A stretch of DNA of 64,000 nucleotides, from positions 1,488,001 to 1,552,000 of the forward strand of contig NZ_CP101416.1 in the NCBI RefSeq assembly GCF_027942295.1, written 5' to 3'. The notes under the pieces are model-generated. The model was not told where the DNA came from. It made no database searches and saw only the letters and a program-made list of their open reading frames with translations. This DNA is from Pseudanabaena sp. Chao 1811 (lineage in GTDB: Bacteria; Cyanobacteriota; Cyanobacteriia; Pseudanabaenales; Pseudanabaenaceae). Positions 34,020 through 41,878 of this stretch are shown here, one piece after another; position 1 is the stretch's first letter; each line of letters opens with the position of its first letter. A program made the position numbers and the translations under genes.

Positions 34020-37000
34020 CTAGACCTTTGACTCGAAATCATCGGGATCGTAGCCGATATCACCGACAAAGCAAAAAGACAGCATCAATCCAAAAATTTC
34101 GCGATCAATTTTGAGTTTGGTGGGTTGAGCTTGATCAGGTTCGAGCATTCGTTTGATATCGCTGGTAAATTTGCGCCATTCTCGGTGGGCATAGCGATCG
34201 CTATGTGTAGCTGTGGGCTTGATGGGTTCAAGTAGTTCTTCTAGATAAATTTCAAGGGGAGCGCGTTCTTTCACATTCTCTTCAAAGTGTACGTCAATTT
34301 CTTCAAATAGGTTTCGCATATAGGTGGGGTATCGACCTGAGAGCGCTAGAAATGACATAGTGACGATACGCTTGTTGCGCTTGTCTTCATCTGTGAGGAC
34401 TGTTGATGTTTTTTTACTGCGTGTTGACCAGATAATTTGGATAATTTTGTAGATGTTGATCAGCCGTTTGGCAGTGCGAGGGGTGATATCTACGTGTTTG
34501 CAACAGTTTACTAATAGTTGAAACTCTGATTCTTCAAATTCGATGGTTTGGGCGATGGTTTCAAGGAATGTAGTTTCATCCGTGAAAGCTTTGGCTTGTA
34601 TGTTTTGTGGATTTTCTAATGGTTCTGGGGTGTCGATCGCGGATGGCTCAGGTTTGATAACATCAGGTGGTTCAACATTTAGATCGGATAAAGGTGCGAT
34701 CGCTTCTTGTATTTCTTCCTGTAGTTCCGTTTTTGGGGTGATGTCGTCAGTTTCAACAGATGTTGATGGGGCTTGGGGCTTAGCTACTTTTGTTTGGGCG
34801 CGAAGGTAACCGTCAATCATTGAGGATGAAATGGGTCGCATTCGATAGGGAATCTGGATGATTTTTTCGAGATAGTCAAGTCCAGAGGGTTTGCCGCCAC
34901 GCTTGAGAACGCCTTCGTAGACTTGTTCTAAGGCACGGGCGATATAGCGATCATCAATGCCTAATACGACAATGAATAGTTTGGTGTTGAGCAGGAGTTG
35001 GACTGATTCTAGGACTTCGACAACGCGATCGGGTGGGCAACGATCTAAGTCATCGATGTAGAGAACGACTCTTGCAGGACCTCTTGGGAAGAACTTTTTT
35101 AATTCTTCGCGGTTATGTTGCCAATCGGTGAGGCGATCGGAGAGGGCGGCGAGATCTTGCTTGACCTGTTGCATTAGTCCTAGCCGTTTGCCATAGTCGT
35201 CAACTTGGAGCCGATCGCTTACAAAGTCCATGAGTGATGCATAGTTGGCGGTGAGTCCTACACGCTGTTTTTGTTCTGCGACTTGGAGCTTGAGTTGGGC
35301 AACTTCTTTGACAAGGTTTTCGGATTTGTCCTGTTTTTGTTTGAGTAAGAACTCGCGATCGCTTTGAATTTTTGCCTGTTCTTTTTGAACGGAGTTGAGA
35401 TAATCGTTGATGATTTTGAGGATCGGGATGAGGGTAGTGACGGCTGCGGCGATCGCGGTGATTATTTGTAAACCTGATGGAATTTGAGTGCGGATTGATT
35501 CCATCCATTGAGGGAAATTGGCGAACCAGTCACGAATTATGTTGCTGAGTTCAGTGAAGTTGTTTTTTGCTTCAGTGGGAATTAGGCGATCGAATAGGCT
35601 TGCTAAGCCAGTTTGTTCTAGCAGGTTTTGAGTGGCGGTGAAGATCGCGGTGCGGGTTGCGGGATCTAGGGTGAGGACGATCAATAAAGACATCATGAAC
35701 AGGGCAATTAAGCCTTGCCAACTGGTCACGACTTTCCGTATTAAAGCGATCGTTTCATTGGTGGTTTTACCAGCTTCGGCTAATTTTTCAATTTCATTTT
35801 TGTATTTTTCAATTTCTTCTTTAGAAAATAGAAGCCGAGTAATGGCTTTGACAATCGGTGTCCAGAGTGCTGTCGCTTTGCGATTGTCGAGTTGTTGTTT
35901 TACTTCTGCTTCGGCGCTTTTGAGTTGGCGTTGCAGTTCTTGTTCTTTTTTCTGGAGTTCCTGCTCCTGCTGTTTTAAACGCTGTTGTTCTTTCTGTTTG
36001 CTTTGATCGAGGGTATTCCACAAGTAGTTAGAATTTGAGGTGGGGTCTTTCCAGTCTTTAAATTCTTTGAGGCGATCGTTGGATTCAATAAAAGCTCTGC
36101 GTTCTTCGTCATTGGTCAGGTAAAGTACTCGCCAAAAGTCGCCTCCATTTAGCAAGGCTTGCTCAAACTTTTTCTGCTGGTATGGATCAGTTTCAGGGGT
36201 AGGATTGGTTGCAGGTTTAGGATTTTTGCTTTTCTTGACTTCTTCTAAATTCTCCTTGAATTTCTCTAAATTCTTTTTGCTATCTTTTAAACGCTTAGGG
36301 AATCCATCAAGGATTAGAAATAATAAATGTTCTATAACGGACTCAATCCCTTTACGCCAAGATTTGTAGGATGTTTTTAAGTCGTCGGGGAAGTAGTAAG
36401 CTCTAAACTCTTCGAGGAGCCAAGCGATAAAATCGAAATTGTCAATAGTTGATGCTATAGCGAACTTATCTTTTATGGGGAGATTGAACATAAATAAATG
36501 CAGTGTCAGAATAACAAAAAAATAGAAAATAGGACGAAGAATGATTAGCAGAAATATAACGATAAGGTGCAGAACAAATTGAAAGATCCAGAGGTTCAGG
36601 ATTTGTCGGCTGAATATCGCAATCTTTGTTTGGGATAGCTTGATCCTTGTTTGAATGGTTTTCTTTAGATTCGTGAAGGGATTATAGATAAGGCGATCTA
36701 TATTTCGAGTCGATGGCAATTTTTCTGAAGAGTTAGATTCTGGTTTTTTTTTATTCTCTTGAGGCGTTGTAGGGGAACTTAGAAAATTACCAATCTGCCG
36801 TTCTAACGTAATTTGACGGTTTAACTCGTAGAAAATTTCTTGCATCAGGCTTGCCCAGAGGTCGGACTTGGCATAAGTCCAAGCATTGAAGCTAATTTGA
36901 TAGATGTGACCCACATAGGGAGACATAATGTGGGTGTCCTTGAAATCGTTTGGATCGCCCCAAGCTTGTAGCCTAGTGAGTTCTTGCCTGCGAATTGCCT

Positions 37001-38228
37001 CGATCCTTTGCTGAATTAGATACATTCCAAAGGACTTCCCGCTCCCCCAACTGCCCAAGATTGCCACAGCCATTGGTGGTTGAAGACTACGGAGCATCAG
37101 CACTGTTGCCATAGCCTCAATTTCATCCTGAACGTTGAGGCAATCCTCACCCTGCGCCGAATCGTTGGCAACACCTTGAGGAATCTCGATCTGTCTCCTG
37201 CGATCTGCCAAGTTAGCGATCGGATTGCCATCTAAAGTCCACAGGCGAATCGTGTAGTCATCACTGCCCGAAACGATCGCCTTGCCATCAGGGCTAAAAG
37301 CTACTGAATTGACAATATTCTCATGCCCTAGGAAAAGATTGCCGATTTGGTTGCCCTGTAAATCCCACAACCGTAACGTATTGTCACGACTCCCCGAGAT
37401 GATCGCCTTGCCATCAGGACTGAAAGCTACTGAATTGACACTAGACCCATGCCCTAGGAAAGGATTATCGATTTGGTTCTGCAAATCCCACAACCGCAGA
37501 GTCTTGTCACTGCTGCCCGAAACGATCATCTTACCATCAGGGCTAAAGGCTACTGAATTGACCAAATCCTCATGTCCTAGGAAAGGATTGCCGATTTGGT
37601 TACCCTGCAAATCCCACAACCGCAGAGTCTTGTCACGACTCCCCGAGACTATCATCTTACCATCAGGGCTAAAGGCTGCTGAATAGACGGCAATGCTATG
37701 CCCTTTGAAAGGATTGCCAATTTGGTTGCCCTGTAAATCCCACAACCGCAGAGTCCTGTCACCGCTGCCTGAAACGATCGCCTTGCCATCAGGGCTAAAG
37801 GCTACTGACTGAACAAGAGACCCACCCCTATGCCCTTTGAAAGAATTGCCGATTTGGTTGCCCTGCAAATCCCACAACCGCAGTACATCGTCATTACCGC
37901 CCGAAACGATCGCCTTGCCATCGGGGCTAAAGGCTACTGAATTAACAGCCCCCTGTCCTAGGAAAGGTTTGCCGATGGGTTTGCCAAAAATGGCATCAAA
38001 TAGTTGCAAAGTGCCATCGTCCAGCCCCGCAATTATCTTTCGCCCATCGGGTGAGAATGCGACTGATAACACCCTGCTCTCAAGGCGAGCAAAAATCACG
38101 GGGTCAGCGATATCCTCGGCTGCTGAGTCAGATTCTTCAGGAGCTTCTTCTTCAAAAGATATTTGCTGCATTTGCTGTTGCATCTGCTGCTGCATTGGTT
38201 GCGCTTCTGACGAAAATTCAGCATCCAT
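34020..38228 (-). CDS. WD40 beta-propeller fused to a KAP-family P-loop NTPase with membrane segments
   Basis: A 1402-residue fusion. Residues 1-42 are Gln/Met- and Glu-rich. Seven WD40 repeats (about 45-345; seven VAFSPDG or AAFSPDG motifs) form one propeller. A KAP NTPase follows with Walker A GSWGSGKS near 395, hydrophobic membrane segments inserted between Walker A and B (about 546-585, 840-860 and 920-945), coiled coils rich in Gln/Glu/Lys (about 640-790 and 940-1000), and Walker B VVLYIDDLDRCP near 1057. An Asp/Glu/Pro-rich linker (about 1140-1230) precedes a helical C-terminus. Membrane helices inside the NTPase domain are typical of KAP proteins, and PifA of plasmid F, which blocks phage T7, is a family member. 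The WD40 part could sense a ligand; that role is inferred. No partner gene is obvious. Confidence 0.88.
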   Translation of the reverse strand: MDAEFSSEAQPMQQQMQQQMQQISFEEEAPEESDSAAEDIADPVIFARLESRVLSVAFSPDGRKIIAGLDDGTLQLFDAIFGKPIGKPFLGQGAVNSVAFSPDGKAIVSGGNDDVLRLWDLQGNQIGNSFKGHRGGSLVQSVAFSPDGKAIVSGSGDRTLRLWDLQGNQIGNPFKGHSIAVYSAAFSPDGKMIVSGSRDKTLRLWDLQGNQIGNPFLGHEDLVNSVAFSPDGKMIVSGSSDKTLRLWDLQNQIDNPFLGHGSSVNSVAFSPDGKAIISGSRDNTLRLWDLQGNQIGNLFLGHENIVNSVAFSPDGKAIVSGSDDYTIRLWTLDGNPIANLADRRRQIEIPQGVANDSAQGEDCLNVQDEIEAMATVLMLRSLQPPMAVAILGSWGSGKSFGMYLIQQRIEAIRRQELTRLQAWGDPNDFKDTHIMSPYVGHIYQISFNAWTYAKSDLWASLMQEIFYELNRQITLERQIGNFLSSPTTPQENKKKPESNSSEKLPSTRNIDRLIYNPFTNLKKTIQTRIKLSQTKIAIFSRQILNLWIFQFVLHLIVIFLLIILRPIFYFFVILTLHLFMFNLPIKDKFAIASTIDNFDFIAWLLEEFRAYYFPDDLKTSYKSWRKGIESVIEHLLFLILDGFPKRLKDSKKNLEKFKENLEEVKKSKNPKPATNPTPETDPYQQKKFEQALLNGGDFWRVLYLTNDEERRAFIESNDRLKEFKDWKDPTSNSNYLWNTLDQSKQKEQQRLKQQEQELQKKEQELQRQLKSAEAEVKQQLDNRKATALWTPIVKAITRLLFSKEEIEKYKNEIEKLAEAGKTTNETIALIRKVVTSWQGLIALFMMSLLIVLTLDPATRTAIFTATQNLLEQTGLASLFDRLIPTEAKNNFTELSNIIRDWFANFPQWMESIRTQIPSGLQIITAIAAAVTTLIPILKIINDYLNSVQKEQAKIQSDREFLLKQKQDKSENLVKEVAQLKLQVAEQKQRVGLTANYASLMDFVSDRLQVDDYGKRLGLMQQVKQDLAALSDRLTDWQHNREELKKFFPRGPARVVLYIDDLDRCPPDRVVEVLESVQLLLNTKLFIVVLGIDDRYIARALEQVYEGVLKRGGKPSGLDYLEKIIQIPYRMRPISSSMIDGYLRAQTKVAKPQAPSTSVETDDITPKTELQEEIQEAIAPLSDLNVEPPDVIKPEPSAIDTPEPLENPQNIQAKAFTDETTFLETIAQTIEFEESEFQLLVNCCKHVDITPRTAKRLINIYKIIQIIWSTRSKKTSTVLTDEDKRNKRIVTMSFLALSGRYPTYMRNLFEEIDVHFEENVKERAPLEIYLEELLEPIKPTATHSDRYAHREWRKFTSDIKRMLEPDQAQPTKLKIDREIFGLMLSFCFVGDIGYDPDDFESKV

Positions 38229-38309
38229 GAAATTCTATTGCGGCGAAGCCAGATTAATGATTTACAACAACAAACCCGTCGTCTCTCTGTCTAGGTTTAG
38301 ATGATCTAA

Positions 38310-38388
38310 GCCCCCTAAATCCCCCAATTCTGGGGGACTTTGAAAGCCCTGTATTCTCTTGTTCCCCCAGAATTGGAGGCTAGGGGGC
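38310..38388. repeat. Imperfect palindrome rich in CCCCC/GGGGG
   Basis: GCCCCCTAAATCCCCCAATT...(38310-38336) pairs with the segment 38364-38388 ending CTAGGGGGC. Similar C-run palindromes (CCCCCTAAATCCCCC) are frequent repeats in cyanobacterial genomes (general knowledge). No open frame is inside. Confidence 0.6.
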
Positions 38389-38515
38389 AATTAGTTAGGA
38401 GTTTAGGGCAAAGCATTCCCAAATTCAAACAATCTCAAAATTTATGTATTTTCGTGGGAATGCAATGCCCCTACAGTTTTAATCTATAGGCGCGAATAAA
38501 TAATAATGATTATGG

Positions 38516-38553
38516 GCGATCGCCTTGCTAATTAGTGATGATGATAGGCGATC
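38516..38553. repeat. HIP1-bounded short repeat, copy A
   Basis: The sequence starts GCGATCGCCTTGCTAATTAG and ends ATAGGCGATC. A related copy at 39289-39332 starts GCGATCGCCTTGCTAGCTTG and ends TTAGGCGATCGCC. The two copies flank the vapBC locus in the same orientation. Confidence 0.55.
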
Positions 38554-38565
38554 ATTCAGTGTAAA

Positions 38566-38971
38566 TTAAGTGACGCAATTCACCCCCAAACCACGCATTT
38601 GCCGAATATGCTCATCTAGCGCCACCACAGTAGGTATATTTAAACGCTGAGACATCACCAATAGCGAACAATCCGTATAACTCCAAGCCTTGTCATCATA
38701 TCGACAAAATACTTCCCAAGTGGCGATATCATTCCGCTTCTGATAAAGCGACATAACGATGCTCTTGACGTAATAACCTCCCAACAGCAATGGAATCGCG
38801 AATTGAAATCTTCACTCGGAGCCATGTCACCGTCTCATCAAAAACTGTTGAGAGAATTACCCATTTTGAATCAGGATTGGATAAGAAATAGTTTTTTACA
38901 GCTAGGTGATGCTTCTCGGAGCCAACAAAAAAAGCAATCAGCGCTGACGTATCAACTAAAACTTCTGTCAT
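38566..38971 (-). pseudogene. vapC: Frameshifted VapC-type PIN toxin
   Basis: Two overlapping frames together make one PIN domain. Frame 1 (38971-38729) gives VLVDTSALIAFFVGSEKHH...ALSEAE and stops. Frame 2 (to 38566) continues DIATWEVFCRYDDKAWSYTDCSLLVMSQR. Removing one base in the GG pair at 38734-38735 joins them into a 134-residue protein with conserved acidic residues (Asp7, a Glu in FDET and the DKAWSYTD pair). PIN toxins cleave RNA. As it stands the product would lack the last third and the catalytic acid, so the toxin is probably dead. A sequencing error cannot be excluded. Confidence 0.75.
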
Positions 38972-39225
38972 TACAGATTGCCATAAAGAACATCGTCAAT
39001 ACTCTCAGCGTAGTTAGTAACCACATCTAGATCGCTATGAATCGGTATATCTAGATTATTCTTAACTTGCAATCCACCGCACAGTTGCCAAGTTTGGGTA
39101 TGTACTAAAGAAACTTCCTGATGTATATATTTTTGAATTGCTTGCATGACAAATTCCTGCACAGAAAACCCTGTTCGATTTGCCTGTAAAGCAACTTCAT
39201 CGGATACTTCAATAGTAACTTGCAT
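38971..39225 (-). CDS. vapB: VapB-type antitoxin
   Basis: This 84-residue protein precedes the PIN toxin and overlaps it by one base (TAATG), the usual antitoxin-toxin order. The N-terminus MQVTIEVSDEVALQANRTG with VQEFVMQAI is ribbon-helix-helix-like and probably binds its own promoter. The C-terminal half, which should wrap the toxin, is acidic (DLDVVTNYAESIDDVL). With the toxin frameshifted, the antitoxin may be maintained by chance or may act on other toxins. Confidence 0.7.
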   Translation of the reverse strand: MQVTIEVSDEVALQANRTGFSVQEFVMQAIQKYIHQEVSLVHTQTWQLCGGLQVKNNLDIPIHSDLDVVTNYAESIDDVLYGNL

Positions 39226-39288
39226 CGCTTTTGAACGTTAACTATAGATTGAAAAGCTTATATGCTCTGATTTTACCCCAAAAAAAAT

Positions 39289-39332
39289 GCGATCGCCTTG
39301 CTAGCTTGTGACGATAGATTTAGGCGATCGCC
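39289..39332. repeat. HIP1-bounded short repeat, copy B
   Basis: This copy begins and ends with a GCGATCGCC unit and includes GATAGATTTAG in the middle. It matches copy A at 38516-38553 over the first 15 bases and the end. Together they bracket the toxin-antitoxin genes. Confidence 0.55.
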
Positions 39333-39363
39333 TTAGCTAATGATGTTTTAGCGTGAGAAAACC

Positions 39364-40038
39364 TTATAGATACTCTGCCCAGATATCAACCACCTCTTGA
39401 GAGCCATACCACTTACCCGATCGCGGAGAATGATACACCCCATCGATCGCCATATTTTTCGCTCCATCCAAATAAGCCGCCTCAATCGGAATTATCCCAT
39501 CGCCCCATACATTGCCTTGCCCAATCGTGAGTTCGTAACTACTATAGGCAAGCCATTTTTTTGGTGTAGATTTTTTGCCCTGTACCGCATTTCCTGCCAC
39601 ACAGATATATTCAATATCATCATAAAAAGCATCAGGATAATTGTTATTGACAAAACCTAAATTTGGCAGTGACCAAGGTTCGAGACTACGTTGAGGAGTT
39701 CCCAGACAAACCAGTTTGGCAACCTTAGAACGCGCATCCCAAACTTTGTCGTAATAGGGGCGATCGCCTAGATAAATTCGTGAGAGCCAGCCCCCTGCGG
39801 AATGGGCAATGATATTAACTTTTGATGCCCCAGTTTTGGCTAATTCTTGATTTACGGTTTGGTCGAGCTTTTCTAAGATCGGTGCGATTGATCGCCCGCC
39901 CACCGTCGGAACCCAGTCCCACCATTTCAAGGGTACGACGGTAGCAGCTAAATTTTTCTTTTCTAATTTCTTAGCGATCGGTATGTAATCAGATGCACCC
40001 GCAAGATATCCCGCCAGAATAATATTGGTAGTAGTCAT
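39364..40038 (-). CDS. Lipase/esterase-like alpha/beta hydrolase
   Basis: From the ATG at 40038 it is 224 residues. Nucleophile elbow IIAHSAGGWLSR (pattern A-H-S-A-G, with Ala in place of the first Gly), an early oxyanion-type region NIILAGYLAGASDYIP, and a C-terminal GDGIIPIEAAYL...GVYHSPRSG block with Asp and His candidates for the catalytic triad are present. No signal peptide is visible. A TTATATG start with GAG 7 nt upstream supports this choice; a longer frame to 40080 crosses a hairpin. Related proteins act on lipids or esters; the substrate is unknown. Confidence 0.75.
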   Translation of the reverse strand: MTTTNIILAGYLAGASDYIPIAKKLEKKNLAATVVPLKWWDWVPTVGGRSIAPILEKLDQTVNQELAKTGASKVNIIAHSAGGWLSRIYLGDRPYYDKVWDARSKVAKLVCLGTPQRSLEPWSLPNLGFVNNNYPDAFYDDIEYICVAGNAVQGKKSTPKKWLAYSSYELTIGQGNVWGDGIIPIEAAYLDGAKNMAIDGVYHSPRSGKWYGSQEVVDIWAEYL

Positions 40039-40062
40039 ATAAATCTCAGAATGTATACCCGA

Positions 40063-40097
40063 AATATATAAAAAGTGCAAAGCACTTTTTATATATT
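40063..40097 (-). terminator. Hairpin terminator between the zinc-ribbon and lipase genes
   Basis: A perfect 16-bp stem (AATATATAAAAAGTGC / GCACTTTTTATATATT) with loop AAA overlaps the stop codon of the zinc-ribbon gene on the minus strand. The tip is GTGC-AAA-GCAC. Confidence 0.75.
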
Positions 40098-40299
40098 ACT
40101 TTTCGTCAGGGCGTTGGCTCAGACAACTACCGCCGCGTGCCGCATTGCGAAAAGTTTGCACAACCTCGACTATATTCACATGACCACAATAGGGACAGTA
40201 AACCTGTTCTCCAATTTGTGGCTCAATATCGGCACGGCTCCACCATTTACGACAGCGATCGCAATGAAAGTGATAGAGAAATTCGAGGGAAACTTTCAT
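40096..40299 (-). CDS. Small zinc-ribbon protein
   Basis: This 67-residue protein has two CxxC pairs (CDRC near residue 13-16 and CPYC near 35-38) that should bind one zinc. The rest is polar. The start codon overlaps the end of the upstream Uma2 gene by 4 bp (ATGA), so the two are translated together. It could assist nucleic-acid or protein binding of the Uma2 protein; this is inference from coupling. The stop codon lies in a terminator hairpin. Confidence 0.7.
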   Translation of the reverse strand: MKVSLEFLYHFHCDRCRKWWSRADIEPQIGEQVYCPYCGHVNIVEVVQTFRNAARGGSCLSQRPDEK

Positions 40300-40889
40300 A
40301 GGTTTGAGCGAAATGATTGCCGAAATGTCTTCAAGGCTTCAAGGGGTGATGCACTTAGAATACAGCGCTGTAATGTTGCCATGTCGAGATTGGGCAGAAA
40401 TTTGCTAGTTGAGGATTTGCAGTATTGGCGATCGCTTTGAGTATCTAGATGATAAATATCAAGAACGCCGTCTTCCCATAGCCAAACTTCAGGGACTCCG
40501 AGTAAATAATATTTCTTTAATTTCTCAGTATTGCCACTGGTCAAAATTACTTCGATGGCGAGATCGGGAATCTTTTTGGGGCTACCAAAGCTATAGGATT
40601 CATCGGGTTGCAAAGAGACTTGTTCTACTTTTTCCTGAGTGGCTTGCCCCATCGGGAAAAACTCAATTTCCATTTCTAAAAAATATAATTCCAACAATGC
40701 GCCAATAATCGTTTTAATTAGCTCATGATCGACTGAGGTGGACACAATTTCTAAAATTCCATCGTAATAGGCTAGTCGAATTCTCCTAGCATCTGCAAAA
40801 CCCCGTTGAATTAGCTTGAATTGTTCCCATGTGATTAAGGGCTGCTCAATTCTAATTTCAGGTTGGGGTTTCGGTTTGGTTTGCAGCAT
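40296..40889 (-). CDS. Uma2 family protein, copy C
   Basis: At 197 residues, the Uma2 fold motifs are present: LAYYDGILEIVS, KIPDLAIEVILTSGNTEKLKKYY and LGVPEVWLWEDGVLDIY. The Asp and Glu-x-Ile residues fit the PD-(D/E)XK active site of the family. It differs strongly from the tandem pair at 30274-31457, so it is an independent lineage. Coupling to a zinc-ribbon gene downstream is unusual. Function is not established. Confidence 0.8.
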   Translation of the reverse strand: MLQTKPKPQPEIRIEQPLITWEQFKLIQRGFADARRIRLAYYDGILEIVSTSVDHELIKTIIGALLELYFLEMEIEFFPMGQATQEKVEQVSLQPDESYSFGSPKKIPDLAIEVILTSGNTEKLKKYYLLGVPEVWLWEDGVLDIYHLDTQSDRQYCKSSTSKFLPNLDMATLQRCILSASPLEALKTFRQSFRSNL

Positions 40890-40933
40890 TTTGATATCCC
40901 AGCTAATTGATTAAAAAGACATGAGGCATCTTT

Positions 40934-41842
40934 TTAATTAATGGATTCTCGATAAGCGGCGTATACACCCTTGACGTTGTACCAATTTAAGAAAATTCTA
41001 GCGATTTCGAGGGCGAGTTGGGGCTTGCCTTGATTGATCAGCCATTGCAGTAATGGACGTAGCGATCGCTCATTTAGTAAACCACCGAGCGACAATACGC
41101 CCCACAACACCACATGAATCCATGTCATCTGGATCATCATCTTCACTTCCCATGTGGGATGCTTTTGATAAAACACCACACCCATGCGTCCACGCTGAGC
41201 TTCCACATCGACAAGTCTTGGTAATTGCTCAATCGTAAATGCAGGATGCCAATGATAGCCAACCGCATCGGGACATTTAATCAGTTTTAAACCTAAATTT
41301 TTCAGCCGCACACCCAGTTCTAAATCTTCCCAGCCATACTGACGGAAGCTAGTATCAAACTTTCCTGCCTCAATTAACCAATGCTTGGCGATCGCCACAT
41401 TCCCCGTCGCAAAAAAAGCATTGGATAGATCGGTAATCTTGATTGGTTCCGAGGTGGGATTTTCAAAATTGCTGGTATTGATCACCCGCCCATAGGTAAA
41501 AGCGCGATCGCTACCTGCTAGAGCTTTCGCATGGGACGATAAAAATACAGGTGTAACGACCAGATCGCTATCAATAAATACAATTATGTCGCCTTGGGCT
41601 ACATCGATACCCGTATTTCTAGCGATCGCCGCACCCTCATGATTTTGCTGAAACAAACGCACATGAGGGAATTGGTCAGGATGACTTTGCAAAAACTCTA
41701 CAGTGCCATCAGTAGAGCCATCATCAACGACCACAATTTCGTAGGGCTGCGTAAAATCTTGGGCTTCCATCGCTTGCAAACATTTTTGCAAGATAGGTAA
41801 GCGGTTGTAAGTTGGGATAATAATTGACCACATATTAACCAT
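40934..41842 (-). CDS. GT2 family glycosyltransferase
   Basis: This 302-residue family 2 glycosyltransferase has a GT-A fold. The N-terminal MWSIIIPTYNRLPILQKCL, the IVVVDDGSTDGT nucleotide-binding block, the DxD-type VFIDSDLVV and the C-terminal FRQYGWEDLELGVRL acceptor motif are clear. The two C-terminal hydrophobic stretches are short and it may be a peripheral membrane protein. It lies 3' of a larger family 2 enzyme on the same strand, with a hairpin between them. It probably builds a surface glycan. Confidence 0.88.
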   Translation of the reverse strand: MVNMWSIIIPTYNRLPILQKCLQAMEAQDFTQPYEIVVVDDGSTDGTVEFLQSHPDQFPHVRLFQQNHEGAAIARNTGIDVAQGDIIVFIDSDLVVTPVFLSSHAKALAGSDRAFTYGRVINTSNFENPTSEPIKITDLSNAFFATGNVAIAKHWLIEAGKFDTSFRQYGWEDLELGVRLKNLGLKLIKCPDAVGYHWHPAFTIEQLPRLVDVEAQRGRMGVVFYQKHPTWEVKMMIQMTWIHVVLWGVLSLGGLLNERSLRPLLQWLINQGKPQLALEIARIFLNWYNVKGVYAAYRESIN

Positions 41843-41845
41843 TAT

Positions 41846-41878
41846 AAAAAAATAGGACGCAAAGCGTCCTATTTTTTT
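41846..41878 (-). terminator. Hairpin between the two glycosyltransferase genes
   Basis: A perfect 15-bp stem (AAAAAAATAGGACGC / GCGTCCTATTTTTTT) with loop AAA overlaps the stop codon of the upstream gene. The tip is ACGC-AAA-GCGT. It should terminate transcription of the larger enzyme's gene. Confidence 0.8.

Larger units (their letters stand above)
38229..38565. other. Intergenic region upstream of the WD40-KAP gene
   Basis: No gene is seen in these 337 bp, which must contain the WD40-KAP promoter. They hold an imperfect palindrome (38310-38388) and, at the right end, a HIP1-containing repeat. The reverse-complementary strings GCATTCCCA and TGGGAATGC occur at about 38410 and 38455. Confidence 0.45.

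Noticed and set aside
37282-38304. Long plus-strand frames opposite the WD40 repeats
   Set aside because: They are antisense images of the repeated WD40 codons, with repetitive low-complexity translations.
38310-38388. Palindrome as a novel RNA element
   Set aside because: C-run palindromes of this kind are frequent cyanobacterial repeats; nothing specific is seen here.
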